A stretch of 64,000 bases of DNA from Streptomyces xanthochromogenes (GCF_014650455.1 NZ_BMUZ01000022.1:19247-83246); one strand, 5' to 3'; positions 7,806-19,193 are shown, numbered from the stretch's first letter. Made by a program: numbers and translations. The notes: generated by a model from the sequence alone, not told the origin.

Positions 7806-8594
7806 CTAGAGGCGGCGCCAGCTCCACGTCGTCGCCAGCTCCAGCGGCTCGATGGGGGTGACCAGGCGGGGCAGCGTGTTGAGCCCGTTGGGCGGACCAG
7901 ACTGCGGCTCCACGCACACGGCCTCGGCCTGCTCGTCGTAGACGACGACCCACTCGGTGGGACTGGTCACCTTCAGCTCCAGGAGGCCGGGCCAGGTGAG
8001 CGTGACGTCGACGCCGTCGGGCATCCCGAAGCAGTCGTCCCAGGGGCCCGGCAGCGGGTCGATCCGCCGCCCGGTGGGCAGGTGGTCCTCGCCGCGCTCC
8101 TCCTGCCACGCGGGGTCGAAGGCGAGCCCGACCCGGCTGCCGTCGATCTCGCGCTGGAACCAGGGGTGCCAGCCGACCTGTGCCGGGAAGGAGTTGTCGT
8201 ACGTCTCGACGCCCATCCGCACGGTCAGCGCGTCCGGCGTCAGCTCGAAGATCTGGGTCACCTTGCCGCTGAACGGCCAGGGTTCGGCCAGTTCGTAGGT
8301 GAACACCGCCTCGGTGCCCGAGACCCGTGCGGTCTTCCACGCATGGTCACGTGCGGTGCCGTGGATGGCGTGCGGCGGCGAGTTGAGGGGGAGCTGGTAC
8401 TTCACTCCGCCGTCGCGGAACTGGCCGTTCTCGACGCGGCCGCACCACGGCACCATCGGGAAGCAGCCGTACTTGTCGCCCTGGCGCAGCACCTCGGTGC
8501 CGTCGATCACCAGGCTGCTGATCCGGCAGCCGTTGCCCGCGTCGACGGTCAATTCAGCTGCGCCGACGCCCAATTTGATCTGGTCACTGCTCAC
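7806..8594 (-). CDS. Aldose 1-epimerase (galactose mutarotase) family protein
   Basis: 262 aa beta-sandwich sugar mutarotase-like protein. Seen: FPMVPWCGRVENGQF, the HAIHG motif with His75/His78, VGWHPWF near 149 with the second conserved His, and the catalytic-glutamate region VCVEPQSGPPN near 228. These match the GalM-like group that converts alpha and beta anomers of hexoses or hexose phosphates (YeaD-like). Neighbouring pyrE gives no clue to substrate. The start MSSDQIKLGVG is taken at ATG 8594. Confidence 0.85.
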   Translation of the reverse strand: MSSDQIKLGVGAAELTVDAGNGCRISSLVIDGTEVLRQGDKYGCFPMVPWCGRVENGQFRDGGVKYQLPLNSPPHAIHGTARDHAWKTARVSGTEAVFTYELAEPWPFSGKVTQIFELTPDALTVRMGVETYDNSFPAQVGWHPWFQREIDGSRVGLAFDPAWQEERGEDHLPTGRRIDPLPGPWDDCFGMPDGVDVTLTWPGLLELKVTSPTEWVVVYDEQAEAVCVEPQSGPPNGLNTLPRLVTPIEPLELATTWSWRRL

Positions 8595-8672
8595 GCCTTC
8601 GACCCTAGCCGGTGGCCCCCGGCCTTGGGACCAATGCCCGCGCCATTGGGCCGGACAGGTACGCCCGGCCGC

Positions 8673-9572
8673 TCAGTGCCGGCGGCGCAGCACGCGGCCG
8701 ACGACGACCGCGGAGGCGAGCGCCAGGGCGGCCGCCGGGGCGACCCAGCGCAGCGTGGCGCTCGCGGTGCTGCCCGAGGGCGCGGGCACCGGGGCGTACC
8801 GGCCGCGCGGCGGCGCGTGGTCGACCTCCTCGGCGCTGCGGCCGATCATCGTGCGGCGGGCGTGCGCGGCCTCGACGGGGACGGGTTCGCCGACCTCGAT
8901 GGAGAACTCCTCGTCGGCGAGCGGGTCCAGGGACGGCGGTGGCACCTCGGCGTCGAAGACGGAGGCGAGTTCATCGGCGTCGAGGGCGCCGTCCAGCTGG
9001 GCGTCCAGGCCCGAGACGCGGTCCGGGTCCCGGGCGGGCACGTGGTCCGAGCCCTCCAGGTCCGTGTTGAGGTCGGTGTCGGCCGCCTGCGCCTTCGGGG
9101 CGCCCGGGTCGTCGGCCGCGGCCGCGGGGTCCGGCTGTTCGGGGGCGGCGGGGCGGGCCAGCTGCGCGGCGAACCGGTCGAGCAGGCGCAGGGCGGACGC
9201 CACGGCCGCGTCGTGCGGTACGTCGTTGGCCCGGCCCTCGGCCAGGGCCGTGCCCGCGAAGGCGAGGGTGGTGCCGCCGGGGGCGTCCGCGAGCCGCACG
9301 GTCAGGGTGAGCTGGGCGGCGCCCGCGCCGCGGACCTCGACGCCCTCGCCCTCGAAGGAGAACACGTCCTCGCCCTGCTCGGTGATGCGCAGGGCGCCCC
9401 GGTAGGTGATGGTGCTCCCGCCGAGGCGGACCTTCAGCCGGCCCGCGATGGGCGGCTCGCCCGCATCCTGCTGGAGCCCCGGCACACAGCGCGCGACCAG
9501 GCCGGGGTCGCGCAGCGTCTGCCGGAGCGACTGGGCCTCAACCGGAACGAACACCTCATGCTCCATAGCCAT
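8673..9572 (-). CDS. SRPBCC/CoxG-like protein with C-terminal membrane anchor
   Basis: 299 aa. The N-terminal 150 residues form a START/SRPBCC-type domain of the carbon-monoxide-dehydrogenase-subunit-G (CoxG) kind (HEVFVPVEAQSLRQTLRDPG, VARCVPGLQ, FSFEGEGVEVRGAGAAQLT). A long acidic, Pro/Ala-rich region follows, and a single C-terminal helix WVAPAAALALASAVVVG with a basic tail RVLRRRH suggests tail anchoring with the domain in the cytosol. Start is MAMEHEV at 9572 or MEHEV at 9566; GGTAGG is upstream of both. Ligand unknown; no CO-dehydrogenase genes are nearby. Confidence 0.75.
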   Translation of the reverse strand: MAMEHEVFVPVEAQSLRQTLRDPGLVARCVPGLQQDAGEPPIAGRLKVRLGGSTITYRGALRITEQGEDVFSFEGEGVEVRGAGAAQLTLTVRLADAPGGTTLAFAGTALAEGRANDVPHDAAVASALRLLDRFAAQLARPAAPEQPDPAAAADDPGAPKAQAADTDLNTDLEGSDHVPARDPDRVSGLDAQLDGALDADELASVFDAEVPPPSLDPLADEEFSIEVGEPVPVEAAHARRTMIGRSAEEVDHAPPRGRYAPVPAPSGSTASATLRWVAPAAALALASAVVVGRVLRRRH

Positions 9573-9692
9573 CGAGCCTACCCAGCACCGGCCGCCACGT
9601 CTGCGCAAACGCGGCGCCGATCCCTGTCGCCCCTTGCGCGACACGCGCCTCAGCCCCGCCGCGCGCCACCCGGACCGGCCGCGCGCGGCGTC

Positions 9693-11270
9693 TCAGTCGG
9701 CGTACCGGGGGTGCACCAGCGTCGAGGGCGGGACCGCGTCCCGGGGCGGGGCCAGCGGCTCGCTGCCGAGCGGCAGCCGCAGCCCGGCGCGGGGCCCGGC
9801 CGCGCCGGTGGTGAACGGGTGCGGGGCGGGCCGGGTGGCCAGGACGAAGCCCCAGTCGCGGGGGGACCTCGCCGAGTCGGAGGCGCGGTCGGGGCCCGCG
9901 GTGTACCCGGCGCCGCTGCCGGTCGCCCGGTATTCGACGGTGTCCAGGCCGGCTGCGCGGACCGTCGCGGCGACCGTCCAGAACGTGTGCGAGCGGCCCG
10001 CCACCGGGCCCGCGTGCACCACGAGCCGCCCGCCGGGCACGAGCAGCCGGGAGGCGAGCCCGTAGAACTCCTGCGAGTAGAGCTTGGTGCTCGCGGTGAT
10101 GCCGGGGTCGGGCAGATCGGACACGATGACGTCGTAGGTGCCCGCGCCGTAGCCGTCGCCGCGCAGCCAGCCGAAGGAGTCGGCGATCACCGTGCGCAGC
10201 CTGGGGTCGCGGTAGGCGTGCGCGTTCAGGGCCGCCAACTGCGGTTCCTGGCGCGCCAGTTGGACCAGTTCCGGGTCGAGCTCGACGAGGGTGACCGAGC
10301 GGACGCCGGGCCGGGCCAGCACCTCGCGGGCGGCCAGGCCGTCGCCGCCGCCCAGGATCAGGACGCGGCCGTGCGGGCCCGCATCGAGGGCGGGCGCCAC
10401 CAGGGCGGCGCGGTAGCGGGACTCGTCGCGGCCGTCGATCCGCAGCCGCCCGTCGAGGAACAGGTCGAGCGGGGCGCCGCCCCTGCCGGTCAGGACGACT
10501 TCCTGGACGCGGGTCTGGACGGCGACCCGCACCTGCCCGCCGTACACGGCGCGGCGCGCGGCCTGCTCGAAGTCGCCGACCATCGCGGTGGTCAGCGCGA
10601 GCACCGCGAGGACGACGGCGTTGGCACCGATCAGGACCCAGCGGGCGCGCGGCGACAGGTCGCGGCCGAAGAGCAGCAGCACGAGCGAGCCGCCCGCCAC
10701 CGCGTTGACCGCGCCGGTGAGCAACGCGGCGGTCAGTTGGCCGAGTTGGGGAAGGAGCAGGAAGGGGAACGCCAGGCCGCCGACGAGGGCGCCCACGTAG
10801 TCCGCGGCGAACAGATCGGCGACCGTGCCGATCGCGTCGCCCGCGGCGCGCCGCGAGACGCGCTGGATGAGGGTCATCAGGAGCGGGATCTCGGCGCCGA
10901 TCAGTATGCCGATCGCGAGCGAGAAGGCGACGAGCGCGTACCGCGAGCCGCCGAACCAGGCGAACGTGGCGTACAGGGCGATCGCCGAGCAGCCGCCCAC
11001 CAGGGCGAGCGTGGCCTCGATGAGGCCGAAGCCGACGGCGGCCCGGCAGCGCAGCTGTTTGGCGAGCAGCGAGCCGACGCCCATCGCGAAGACCATCACG
11101 GAGAGGACGACGGAGGCCTGGGTGACGGAGTCGCCGATCAAGTACGAGGCGAGGGCGACCAGTTCGAGCTCGTAGACGAGTCCGCAGGCCGCGCAGACGA
11201 ACACGACGGCCAGGACGAGGAACCGGCCCGACCGCGGACTACTCACGGGAGCGGGGAGCGGTTCGATCAC
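9693..11270 (-). CDS. Membrane-bound spermidine synthase-like protein
   Basis: 525 aa. About 215 N-terminal residues form roughly seven membrane helices (FLVLAVVFVCAACGLVYELEL first). The C-terminal half is a polyamine aminopropyltransferase-type Rossmann domain: VLILGGGDGLAAREVL (about 300-315), VTLVELDPELV and DVIVSDLPDP. The family is annotated as polyamine aminopropyltransferase, but membrane-fused versions have unknown acceptors. The DUF2617 gene starts 609 bases upstream on the same strand and ends at 11355, so the pair may form an operon. No SpeD homologue is in the window. Confidence 0.85.
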   Translation of the reverse strand: MIEPLPAPVSSPRSGRFLVLAVVFVCAACGLVYELELVALASYLIGDSVTQASVVLSVMVFAMGVGSLLAKQLRCRAAVGFGLIEATLALVGGCSAIALYATFAWFGGSRYALVAFSLAIGILIGAEIPLLMTLIQRVSRRAAGDAIGTVADLFAADYVGALVGGLAFPFLLLPQLGQLTAALLTGAVNAVAGGSLVLLLFGRDLSPRARWVLIGANAVVLAVLALTTAMVGDFEQAARRAVYGGQVRVAVQTRVQEVVLTGRGGAPLDLFLDGRLRIDGRDESRYRAALVAPALDAGPHGRVLILGGGDGLAAREVLARPGVRSVTLVELDPELVQLARQEPQLAALNAHAYRDPRLRTVIADSFGWLRGDGYGAGTYDVIVSDLPDPGITASTKLYSQEFYGLASRLLVPGGRLVVHAGPVAGRSHTFWTVAATVRAAGLDTVEYRATGSGAGYTAGPDRASDSARSPRDWGFVLATRPAPHPFTTGAAGPRAGLRLPLGSEPLAPPRDAVPPSTLVHPRYAD

Positions 11271-11354
11271 CTGCCGAACGCTACGTGACGCTCCGTTCGC
11301 TTCATGTCACCCACACGGGTTCAACTGGAGCCGACCGCAGGGGAATCGGGGGTC

Positions 11355-11879
11355 TCAGAGCCCGGCGGGCGTGGCCACCCGCACGCCGACCCGGGTCCGT
11401 GTCACCACCAACTGGCCCTCCTGCGGATAGGCGTGCCAGGTACGCCACCACACCTGTCCCTCGCCGCGCTGGGCGAGCATCGCGGTGAACGCGTGCGGGG
11501 ATCCAGGAAACGTTCCCGCTAGTCCGTTGGGGTGATCGGCGACGAGCGCGAGGAGCTCCTGCGCACGCCCCGCGAACGAGCCGTGCGAGAGCGTCTCGAC
11601 GCGCGCGGCGAACTCGTAGTCCCACTCCCCGAGCCGTTTCGCCACGCCGAGCGGCAGCGGGGTGCTGCTGCCGGGCATGCAGGCGACGGTCTCCGAGCAG
11701 GTGCCGCGCTCCTCGTCGAGGAGCACCTGGTGGGAGGCGCCGAGGAGTCTCAACTGGAGTTTGGCGCCCGACAGTTCGAGGTCGAGCACGGCAAGGGCGG
11801 GCAGCGGCTCGCGGCCCAGCGCCCAGGCGAGGTCGGCGGCACGCGTGTCGGTATAGGCGGTCTTGAGGGTCGTGAGCAT
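11355..11879 (-). CDS. DUF2617 family protein
   Basis: 174 aa soluble protein, MLTTLKTAYTDTRAADLAWALG at the N-terminus and WWRTWHAYPQEGQLVVTRTRV near the end, matching the actinobacterial DUF2617 family that usually sits next to the membrane spermidine-synthase-like gene as it does here (85 bases apart). ATG 11879 has GGAG 6 bases upstream; an in-frame ATG at 11903 lacks one. No catalytic motif is recognised. The constant pairing suggests a shared task with the downstream enzyme. Confidence 0.75.
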   Translation of the reverse strand: MLTTLKTAYTDTRAADLAWALGREPLPALAVLDLELSGAKLQLRLLGASHQVLLDEERGTCSETVACMPGSSTPLPLGVAKRLGEWDYEFAARVETLSHGSFAGRAQELLALVADHPNGLAGTFPGSPHAFTAMLAQRGEGQVWWRTWHAYPQEGQLVVTRTRVGVRVATPAGL

Positions 11880-12113
11880 GGAGGGGCTCCGCAAAACACA
11901 CATGTGGCGGGTGGGTGGCCGAGGTCGCCTCGGACCGCAACGAAGGACGGGGACCGCTGTCTGATCGCCCGGAGTCCGAAGGCTGCGTCGTTTCTCATCT
12001 GCGAGGGAATCATGAAGTGCGCGGCGCTCACAGCTTTTTTACCCAACTTGATGGGGTTTCCATCCCCTCGGGGGCCACTCGGTTCAAACGTTCAACTACC
12101 GGCGTGAAAGAAG
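11880..12113. other. Intergenic region, no gene seen
   Basis: Between the start of the DUF2617 gene and the terminator of the Cys/His-rich membrane protein. ORFs here lack streptomycete codon bias. It contains a T-tract (TTTTTTA near 12033) and GGGG-TTTCCAT-CCCC near 12053, probably promoter and leader DNA for the DUF2617 transcript. Confidence 0.5.
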
Positions 12114-12143
12114 GCGCCCGGCCGGCCGTGACCGACCGGGCGC
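12114..12143. terminator. GC-rich hairpin after the Cys/His-rich membrane protein
   Basis: Arms GCGCCCGGCCGG (12114-12125) and CCGACCGGGCGC (12132-12143) pair with one mismatch around a 6-base loop. It is 128 bases downstream of the stop codon of the minus-strand gene at 12272. Confidence 0.55.
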
Positions 12144-12271
12144 ACAACGGGCGGAACCGGCGGCGGAATCGGCTGCCCCGTGTCAGCCGCGACCGCCGTG
12201 ACCCGGTCACCCGTCGCTCCCGCCGGCGGTCGGCGCGATGCACTCGCACGGTCGACGGCCGAATGGGGTCC

Positions 12272-12574
12272 TCAGCTCGAACCGCAGCCGCCGCCCCCGC
12301 AGGACGAGCCGCCGCCGCACGAGGAGTGGCCGCCGCCTCCGCAGGAATGACTGCCTCCGCACGAGTGTCCCCCGTGGTGCCCGCCGCCGCTTCCGCTGCC
12401 GCACGACGAACTCCCGCCGTCCGAGCCGCCGCCGGCCCACCAGCTCGCCCCCGCGGCGGAGGACCCGGCCGCCGACGAGCGTCCGCGTCGCCGCGCGGGC
12501 CCGCGCCGCCGCCGCGCCGCCACGACGAGCAGCACCACCAGAGCGGCGATTCCCAGCACGATCGCGATGTCCAT
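12272..12574 (-). CDS. Small membrane protein with Gly/Ser/Cys/His-rich tail
   Basis: 100 aa: one N-terminal helix (MDIAIVLGIAALVVLLVVAA), a basic stretch RRRRGPARRRGR, then a low-complexity tail with 9 Cys and 7 His among Gly and Ser (for example GGGHHGGHSCGGSHSCGGGG). The topology rule of positives inside puts the tail in the cytosol. The Cys/His density suggests metal binding or a disordered scaffold; this is inference. AAGGAC precedes ATG 12574. Divergent from the aminotransferase gene. Not a lantibiotic precursor: no leader and no modification genes. Confidence 0.65.
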   Translation of the reverse strand: MDIAIVLGIAALVVLLVVAARRRRGPARRRGRSSAAGSSAAGASWWAGGGSDGGSSSCGSGSGGGHHGGHSCGGSHSCGGGGHSSCGGGSSCGGGGCGSS

Positions 12575-12685
12575 CCCCCACCGTCCTTCTCTCCAGCGGT
12601 CCCCCGTCGTCCCGCGTGGAAGGTGGATGCCCTCGGGCTCCGAGCGCCAAAGCACACTTGAGCAACTCCAGAGGTTGCCCGCAGG

Positions 12686-13900
12686 ATGGCCGTCATGACC
12701 TCCAGCGCGCGCCCCCTCCTCAACCGCCGCCTCGCCGAGTTCGGCACGACGATCTTCGCCGAGATGTCCGCCCTCGCCCAGCAGACCGGGTCCATCAACC
12801 TCGGTCAGGGCTTCCCCGACACCGACGGCCCCGAGGCGGTGCGGGAGGCGGCGGTCCGCGCCCTGCGCGAGGGGCACGGCAACCAGTACCCGCCCGGCCC
12901 CGGCGTCCCCGAGCTGCGCACCGCGATCGCCGAGCACCAGCTGCGCCGCTACGGCCTGGCGTACGACCCGGACCGCGAGGTGCTCGTCACCGTGGGCGCC
13001 ACGGAGGCGATCGCCGCGTCCCTGCTGGCCCTCGTGGAACCCGGCGACGAGGTCGTCGCCCTGGAGCCGTACTACGACTCGTACGCCGCGTGCATCGCGA
13101 TGGCGGGCGGCACCCGGGTGCCCGTCACCCTGCGTCCGCAGGAGGGGGCCCTCGGTGGGGGTGCCGACCGGCACTTCGCGCTGGACCTGGACGAGCTGCG
13201 CGCGGCGATCACCCCGCGCACCCGCCTGATCCTGCTCAACACGCCGCACAACCCGACCGGAACGGTCCTGAGCCGCGCGGAGCTGGCCGCGGTCGCCGAG
13301 CTGGCCTGCGAGCGCGATCTCCTGGTGATCACCGACGAGGTGTACGAGCACCTCGTCTTCGACGGCGGCGAGCACGTTCCGCTCGCGTCCTTCCCCGGCA
13401 TGCGCGAGCGCACGGTCACCATCGGCTCGGCCGGCAAGACGTTCTCGTTCACCGGCTGGAAGGTCGGCTGGATCACCGCGGCCCCCGAGCTCGTGGCCGC
13501 CGTCCGCTCGGCCAAGCAGTTCCTGACGTACGTGGGCTCGGGGCCCTTCCAGTACGCGGTGGCCGAGGCGCTGCGGCTTCCGGAGGCCTACTTCGACGAC
13601 TTCCGCGCGGACCACCAGGCCAAGCGGGACCTGTTGAGCGCCGGGCTCGCGGCGGCCGGGTTCGAGGTGTTCCGGCCGGCCGGAACCTACTTCGTGACCA
13701 CCGACATCCGCCCGCTGGGCGAGAGCGACGGCTTCGCGTTCTGCCGCGCCCTGCCGAAACGTTGCGGCGTCGTGGCGATCCCGAACGCGGTCTTCTACGA
13801 TCACCGCGAGGAAGGTGCGCCATTTGTCCGGTTTGCCTTCTGCAAGCAGACGGCGGTACTCGAAGAGGCGGTCGCCCGCCTCAAGGCACTGGCCGGCTAG
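12686..13900 (+). CDS. Class I aminotransferase, kynurenine aminotransferase / DapC-like
   Basis: 404 aa PLP aminotransferase. Seen: SINLGQGFPDTDGPEAV (substrate-binding entry typical of the KAT/methionine-aminotransferase/DapC branch), NQYPPGPGVPELR, VTVGATEAI, NTPHNPTGTV, TDEVYEHLVFD and PLP lysine in GSAGKTFSFTGWKVGW (Lys251). The family transaminates kynurenine, methionine, glutamine or N-succinyl-diaminopimelate precursors; sequence alone does not decide. Tryptophan-degrading genes lie 11 kb away, which is only a weak hint of kynurenine use. Start 12686, with an equally possible ATG at 12695. Confidence 0.88.
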   Translation: MAVMTSSARPLLNRRLAEFGTTIFAEMSALAQQTGSINLGQGFPDTDGPEAVREAAVRALREGHGNQYPPGPGVPELRTAIAEHQLRRYGLAYDPDREVLVTVGATEAIAASLLALVEPGDEVVALEPYYDSYAACIAMAGGTRVPVTLRPQEGALGGGADRHFALDLDELRAAITPRTRLILLNTPHNPTGTVLSRAELAAVAELACERDLLVITDEVYEHLVFDGGEHVPLASFPGMRERTVTIGSAGKTFSFTGWKVGWITAAPELVAAVRSAKQFLTYVGSGPFQYAVAEALRLPEAYFDDFRADHQAKRDLLSAGLAAAGFEVFRPAGTYFVTTDIRPLGESDGFAFCRALPKRCGVVAIPNAVFYDHREEGAPFVRFAFCKQTAVLEEAVARLKALAG

Positions 13901-14042
13901 GCGGGGCGCGCGCGGTCCCCGTGACCCGCTTGCGCACCGCCGGGCGGGCGGAGTTCCACCCGGTCGGGGGCGCTGCGGTCGCGGGACGCGGGCTCCGCGC
14001 CGATGGTCGGTCTGACCGATCACGCGCGCCCGGAGGTGCCCC

Positions 14043-15221
14043 CTGTCCGCCGAGATCACCGCTCACGCCCGCTTCCGCGGGGCCGGCGGCATCACGAGCG
14101 CCTCGCGCTGCGCGGCCGCCCTGCGCCGGGCGGCCCCCGCGCTCGGCCTGTTCGCCGCGGCGCGGCTGACCGGACTCCTGGTGTTCGCGGCCGCCGCCTG
14201 GCACCGCGACATGGCGCCCCGGGCCCGGCTCGCCACCGCCTGGGACGCCGACTGGTACACCCGGATCGCCGCCCACGGATACGGCCGCACGCTGTTCTGG
14301 CCGGACGGCGCGGTCCAGAGCGACCTGGCGTTCTTCCCGTTCTACCCGGGCCTGATCCGGGCCGTGACCACCGTCCTGCCGGTCACCGGCGGCACCGCGG
14401 GGCTGCTCCTGTCGTGGACGGCGGCGGCCGCCGCGGCCTGCGCGATCTATCTGATCGGCGAGCGCCTGTACGGCCGGCCCGTCGGCACCCTCCTGGTGCT
14501 GCTCTGGGGGCTGCTCCCGCACGCCGTCGTCCTCACGATGGCGTACACCGAGCCGGTGATGACGGCCCTTGCGGCCTGGTCGCTGTGGGCGGTCCTGGAG
14601 CGCCGCTGGCTGTGGGCGGGCTCGCTCGCGCTGCTCGCCGGGCTCGCGCGGCCCAACGCCATCGCGGTGGCCGCGGCGGTCCTGGTGGCCGCCGCGGTGG
14701 AGATCCGGCGCGGCGATGACCGATCCTGGCGGCCCTGGGCGGGGGCGCTGCTCGCGCCGCTCGGCTGGTGCGGCTACGTCCTGTGGGTGGGGGTGCGCGA
14801 GGGCGACCCGCTCGGCGGCTACTTCGCGGTGCAGTCCGGCTGGACGTCCCGGTTCGACTTCGGCATGGGCACGCTGCGGTTCGCCAAACGGCTCGCGACC
14901 TTCCCGTTCGAGCTGGGCTTCCCGATGGCGGCGCTGCTCACCGCGGTGATGGTGCTGCTCTTCGTGCTGTACGCGCTCGACCGGCCGTCGCTGCCGCTGC
15001 TCGTCTACACCGGGGTGCTCGTCCTGATCACGGTCGGCGGGGCCGGCTACTTCGAGTCGAAGCCGCGCTTCCTGCTGCCCGCCTTCCCGCTCCTGATCCC
15101 GCCGGCGCTCGCACTGACGAAAGCCCGGCCCCGGGCGGCGGTCGCGGTGACCGTCGCCCTGGCCGGGCTCTCGTTCTGCTACGGGGCCTATCTGCTGACG
15201 CGGGCCTCCATGGCGCTGTGA
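14043..15221 (+). CDS. Integral membrane mannosyltransferase-like (PIG-V type) with predicted CTG start
   Basis: About 392 aa polytopic protein resembling the bacterial PIG-V/DPM-dependent glycosyltransferase group. Seen: GLFAAARLTGLLVFAAAAW first helix, WDADWYTRIAAHGYG (acidic residues in the first loop, as in GT-C enzymes), FFPFYPGLIRAV, AYTEPVMTALAAW, GLARPNAIAV and KPRFLLPAFPLL near the C-terminus. The reading frame opens after TGA at 14013-14015 and has no ATG, GTG or TTG before GTG 14181, which would delete most of helix 1. CTG 14043 is preceded by GGAGG with a 6-base spacer, so it is taken as start. Probably uses polyprenyl-phosphate mannose in envelope glycosylation. Confidence 0.75.
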   Translation: MSAEITAHARFRGAGGITSASRCAAALRRAAPALGLFAAARLTGLLVFAAAAWHRDMAPRARLATAWDADWYTRIAAHGYGRTLFWPDGAVQSDLAFFPFYPGLIRAVTTVLPVTGGTAGLLLSWTAAAAAACAIYLIGERLYGRPVGTLLVLLWGLLPHAVVLTMAYTEPVMTALAAWSLWAVLERRWLWAGSLALLAGLARPNAIAVAAAVLVAAAVEIRRGDDRSWRPWAGALLAPLGWCGYVLWVGVREGDPLGGYFAVQSGWTSRFDFGMGTLRFAKRLATFPFELGFPMAALLTAVMVLLFVLYALDRPSLPLLVYTGVLVLITVGGAGYFESKPRFLLPAFPLLIPPALALTKARPRAAVAVTVALAGLSFCYGAYLLTRASMAL

Positions 15222-15260
15222 GGCGCCGGGCACGAAGGACGCGTCAGGCGCGCGAACGCG

Positions 15261-15803
15261 TCACTCGGCGTCCGGGGTGCCGGACTCCTCGCCCTCGTCG
15301 CCGTCGACGTCCTTCTCCAGGCCGAGCTGCTCCAGGAGCCACTTGTCGAACTCGATGGAGGCGCGCACCCAGCTCACCGTGGAGGACACGAAGTGCTCCA
15401 GGGCCACACCGGTGCCGATCAGCATCTGCGCCTCGCCGATGAGGCGGACGGTGCCGTCGTCGTGGGTGTGCGTGTAGACCTTGGGCCACAGGGTGCGGCG
15501 GTTCCAGTCGTCGATCGACTCCAGGATCTGGACCTTGTCGTCGATGCTGTGCGGCCGGTCGTAGAACGTCCGCACCGAGAAGACCTGCTGGTCGTCGTCG
15601 CCGCGGAACATGAAGTACGTACGGAAATCCTCCCAGGGCGCGGCGAGGTCGCCCTCGTCGTCCACGACGTACTTGAGCTCCATCTGGTCCAGGAGCTGCT
15701 TCACCAGATCCTGGTCGGGCACGACGGGCCCGGTCGGCGCGCCGCCGGGCTGCGGGCCCTGCTGAGCCCCGAAATTCGGAATCGAGGACGGGTCGATGCT
15801 CAT
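15261..15803 (-). CDS. YbjN domain-containing protein
   Basis: 180 aa cytosolic protein with an N-terminal Gln/Pro/Gly tail (MSIDPSSIPNFGAQQGPQ), then the YbjN / type III secretion chaperone-like fold: LVKQLLDQMELKYVVDDEG, FMFRGDDDQQVFSVRTFYDR, IDDWNRRTLWPKVYTHTHDDG. C-terminal acidic tail. In streptomycetes it is regularly encoded next to clpB. YbjN proteins are proposed multimer-stabilising factors; exact role unknown. Confidence 0.8.
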   Translation of the reverse strand: MSIDPSSIPNFGAQQGPQPGGAPTGPVVPDQDLVKQLLDQMELKYVVDDEGDLAAPWEDFRTYFMFRGDDDQQVFSVRTFYDRPHSIDDKVQILESIDDWNRRTLWPKVYTHTHDDGTVRLIGEAQMLIGTGVALEHFVSSTVSWVRASIEFDKWLLEQLGLEKDVDGDEGEESGTPDAE

Positions 15804-15924
15804 CGTGAATCTTCCTTCGTACGGTTCCGGTCATCCTCCCCCATGCCGGGGCAGGGCTGGCAAGCCCCGACCCCGGGTATCCGCCAGGAGCTGACCGAAT
15901 CGGGGCCGGGAGGTCCGATCGGCG

Positions 15925-18531
<2,607 letters not shown>

Positions 18532-18601
18532 GTGCGTTCGCTCCTCCTCGTCGTACGTCGGTCATGGCGGCACTTCCTATGACCCTTCCAACGTACACAA
18601 A

Positions 18602-18622
18602 GTTGAGCCCATTCCGCTCAAG
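18602..18622 (-). promoter_or_regulatory. HAIR-type HspR operator upstream of clpB
   Basis: GTTGAGC-N7-GCTCAAG on the plus strand (minus: CTTGAGC-N7-GCTCAAC) fits the HAIR consensus CTTGAGT-N7-ACTCAAG with substitutions only at edge positions. It is 71 bases upstream of the clpB GTG. HspR with DnaK as corepressor is the known regulator. Confidence 0.85.
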
Positions 18623-18656
18623 GCGGGGGAAGGAATGAGGGAAGGGCCGGCTGCGC

Positions 18657-18662
18657 TAGGTT
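18657..18662 (+). promoter_or_regulatory. Possible -10 element of a (near-)leaderless transcript
   Basis: TAGGTT, a good streptomycete -10 hexamer, ends 8 bases before the ATG at 18671, and no Shine-Dalgarno is present. Confidence 0.45.
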
Positions 18663-18670
18663 TCTGGGCC

Positions 18671-19084
18671 ATGGCTCATGACGTACGCAGGCCCGACAGT
18701 GCCTATCTCAGCTTCTGGCGAGAGCGCCACATCTGCACCTTGACGACACCGCGGCCGGACGGCTCGCCGCACGTGGTGCCGGTGGGGGCGACCTACGACC
18801 CGGAGGCGGGTCTGGCGCGGATCATCACCAGCGGGGGCAGCCGAAAAGTGGCCAACATCCGGGCGGCGGCCGAGGCGGATCCGGCGGGCGCGCGGGTCGC
18901 GCTCTGCCAGCTGGAGGGCAGGCGCTGGGCCACGCTGGAGGGCCGCGCGTTCATCCGCACGGAACCCGAGCTGATCGCGGACGCGGAGGCGCGCTACACC
19001 GAGCGCTACCAGCGGGTCCCGCGGGAGAACCCGCAGCGGGTGCTGATCGAGATCAGGCTGACCCGGGCGATGGGCAACGCCTGA
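18671..19084 (+). CDS. PNPOx-like / F420-dependent flavin-fold protein
   Basis: 137 aa split-barrel protein of the pyridoxamine-phosphate-oxidase-like group (Rv1155 type). Seen: AYLSFWRERHICTLTTPRPDGSPHVVPVGATYD at the N-terminus, RKVANIRAAAEADPAGARVALCQLEG and LIEIRLTRAMG at the end. Such proteins bind FMN or F420 and act as oxidoreductases or cofactor carriers; the substrate is unknown. Divergent from clpB; its 5' region overlaps the HspR operator region, so heat could also influence it. Confidence 0.75.
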   Translation: MAHDVRRPDSAYLSFWRERHICTLTTPRPDGSPHVVPVGATYDPEAGLARIITSGGSRKVANIRAAAEADPAGARVALCQLEGRRWATLEGRAFIRTEPELIADAEARYTERYQRVPRENPQRVLIEIRLTRAMGNA

Positions 19085-19193
19085 CGGGGTCTTCCGTCCC
19101 CGGGCAGCACAGCGGCGCCACCGTGTTCAGGTCCACGATGGCGCCGCTGTGTGGGGGAAGCACCTGCGCGATGTACAACGACGGGGGATCGCG

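Noticed and set aside
7200..11288. 1362-codon open frame on the plus strand
   Set aside because: Antisense shadow of pyrE, the epimerase, SRPBCC and spermidine-synthase-like genes; composition follows the complementary codon bias and no domain is recognisable.
12272..12574. Cys-rich protein as lanthipeptide or thiopeptide precursor
   Set aside because: It has a membrane helix instead of a leader and no cyclase, dehydratase or transporter nearby.
14003..14719. Plus-strand frame starting MVGLTDHARPEVPP overlapping the mannosyltransferase
   Set aside because: Product is Arg/Pro-rich without domains; it is the +1 shadow of the CTG-started gene.
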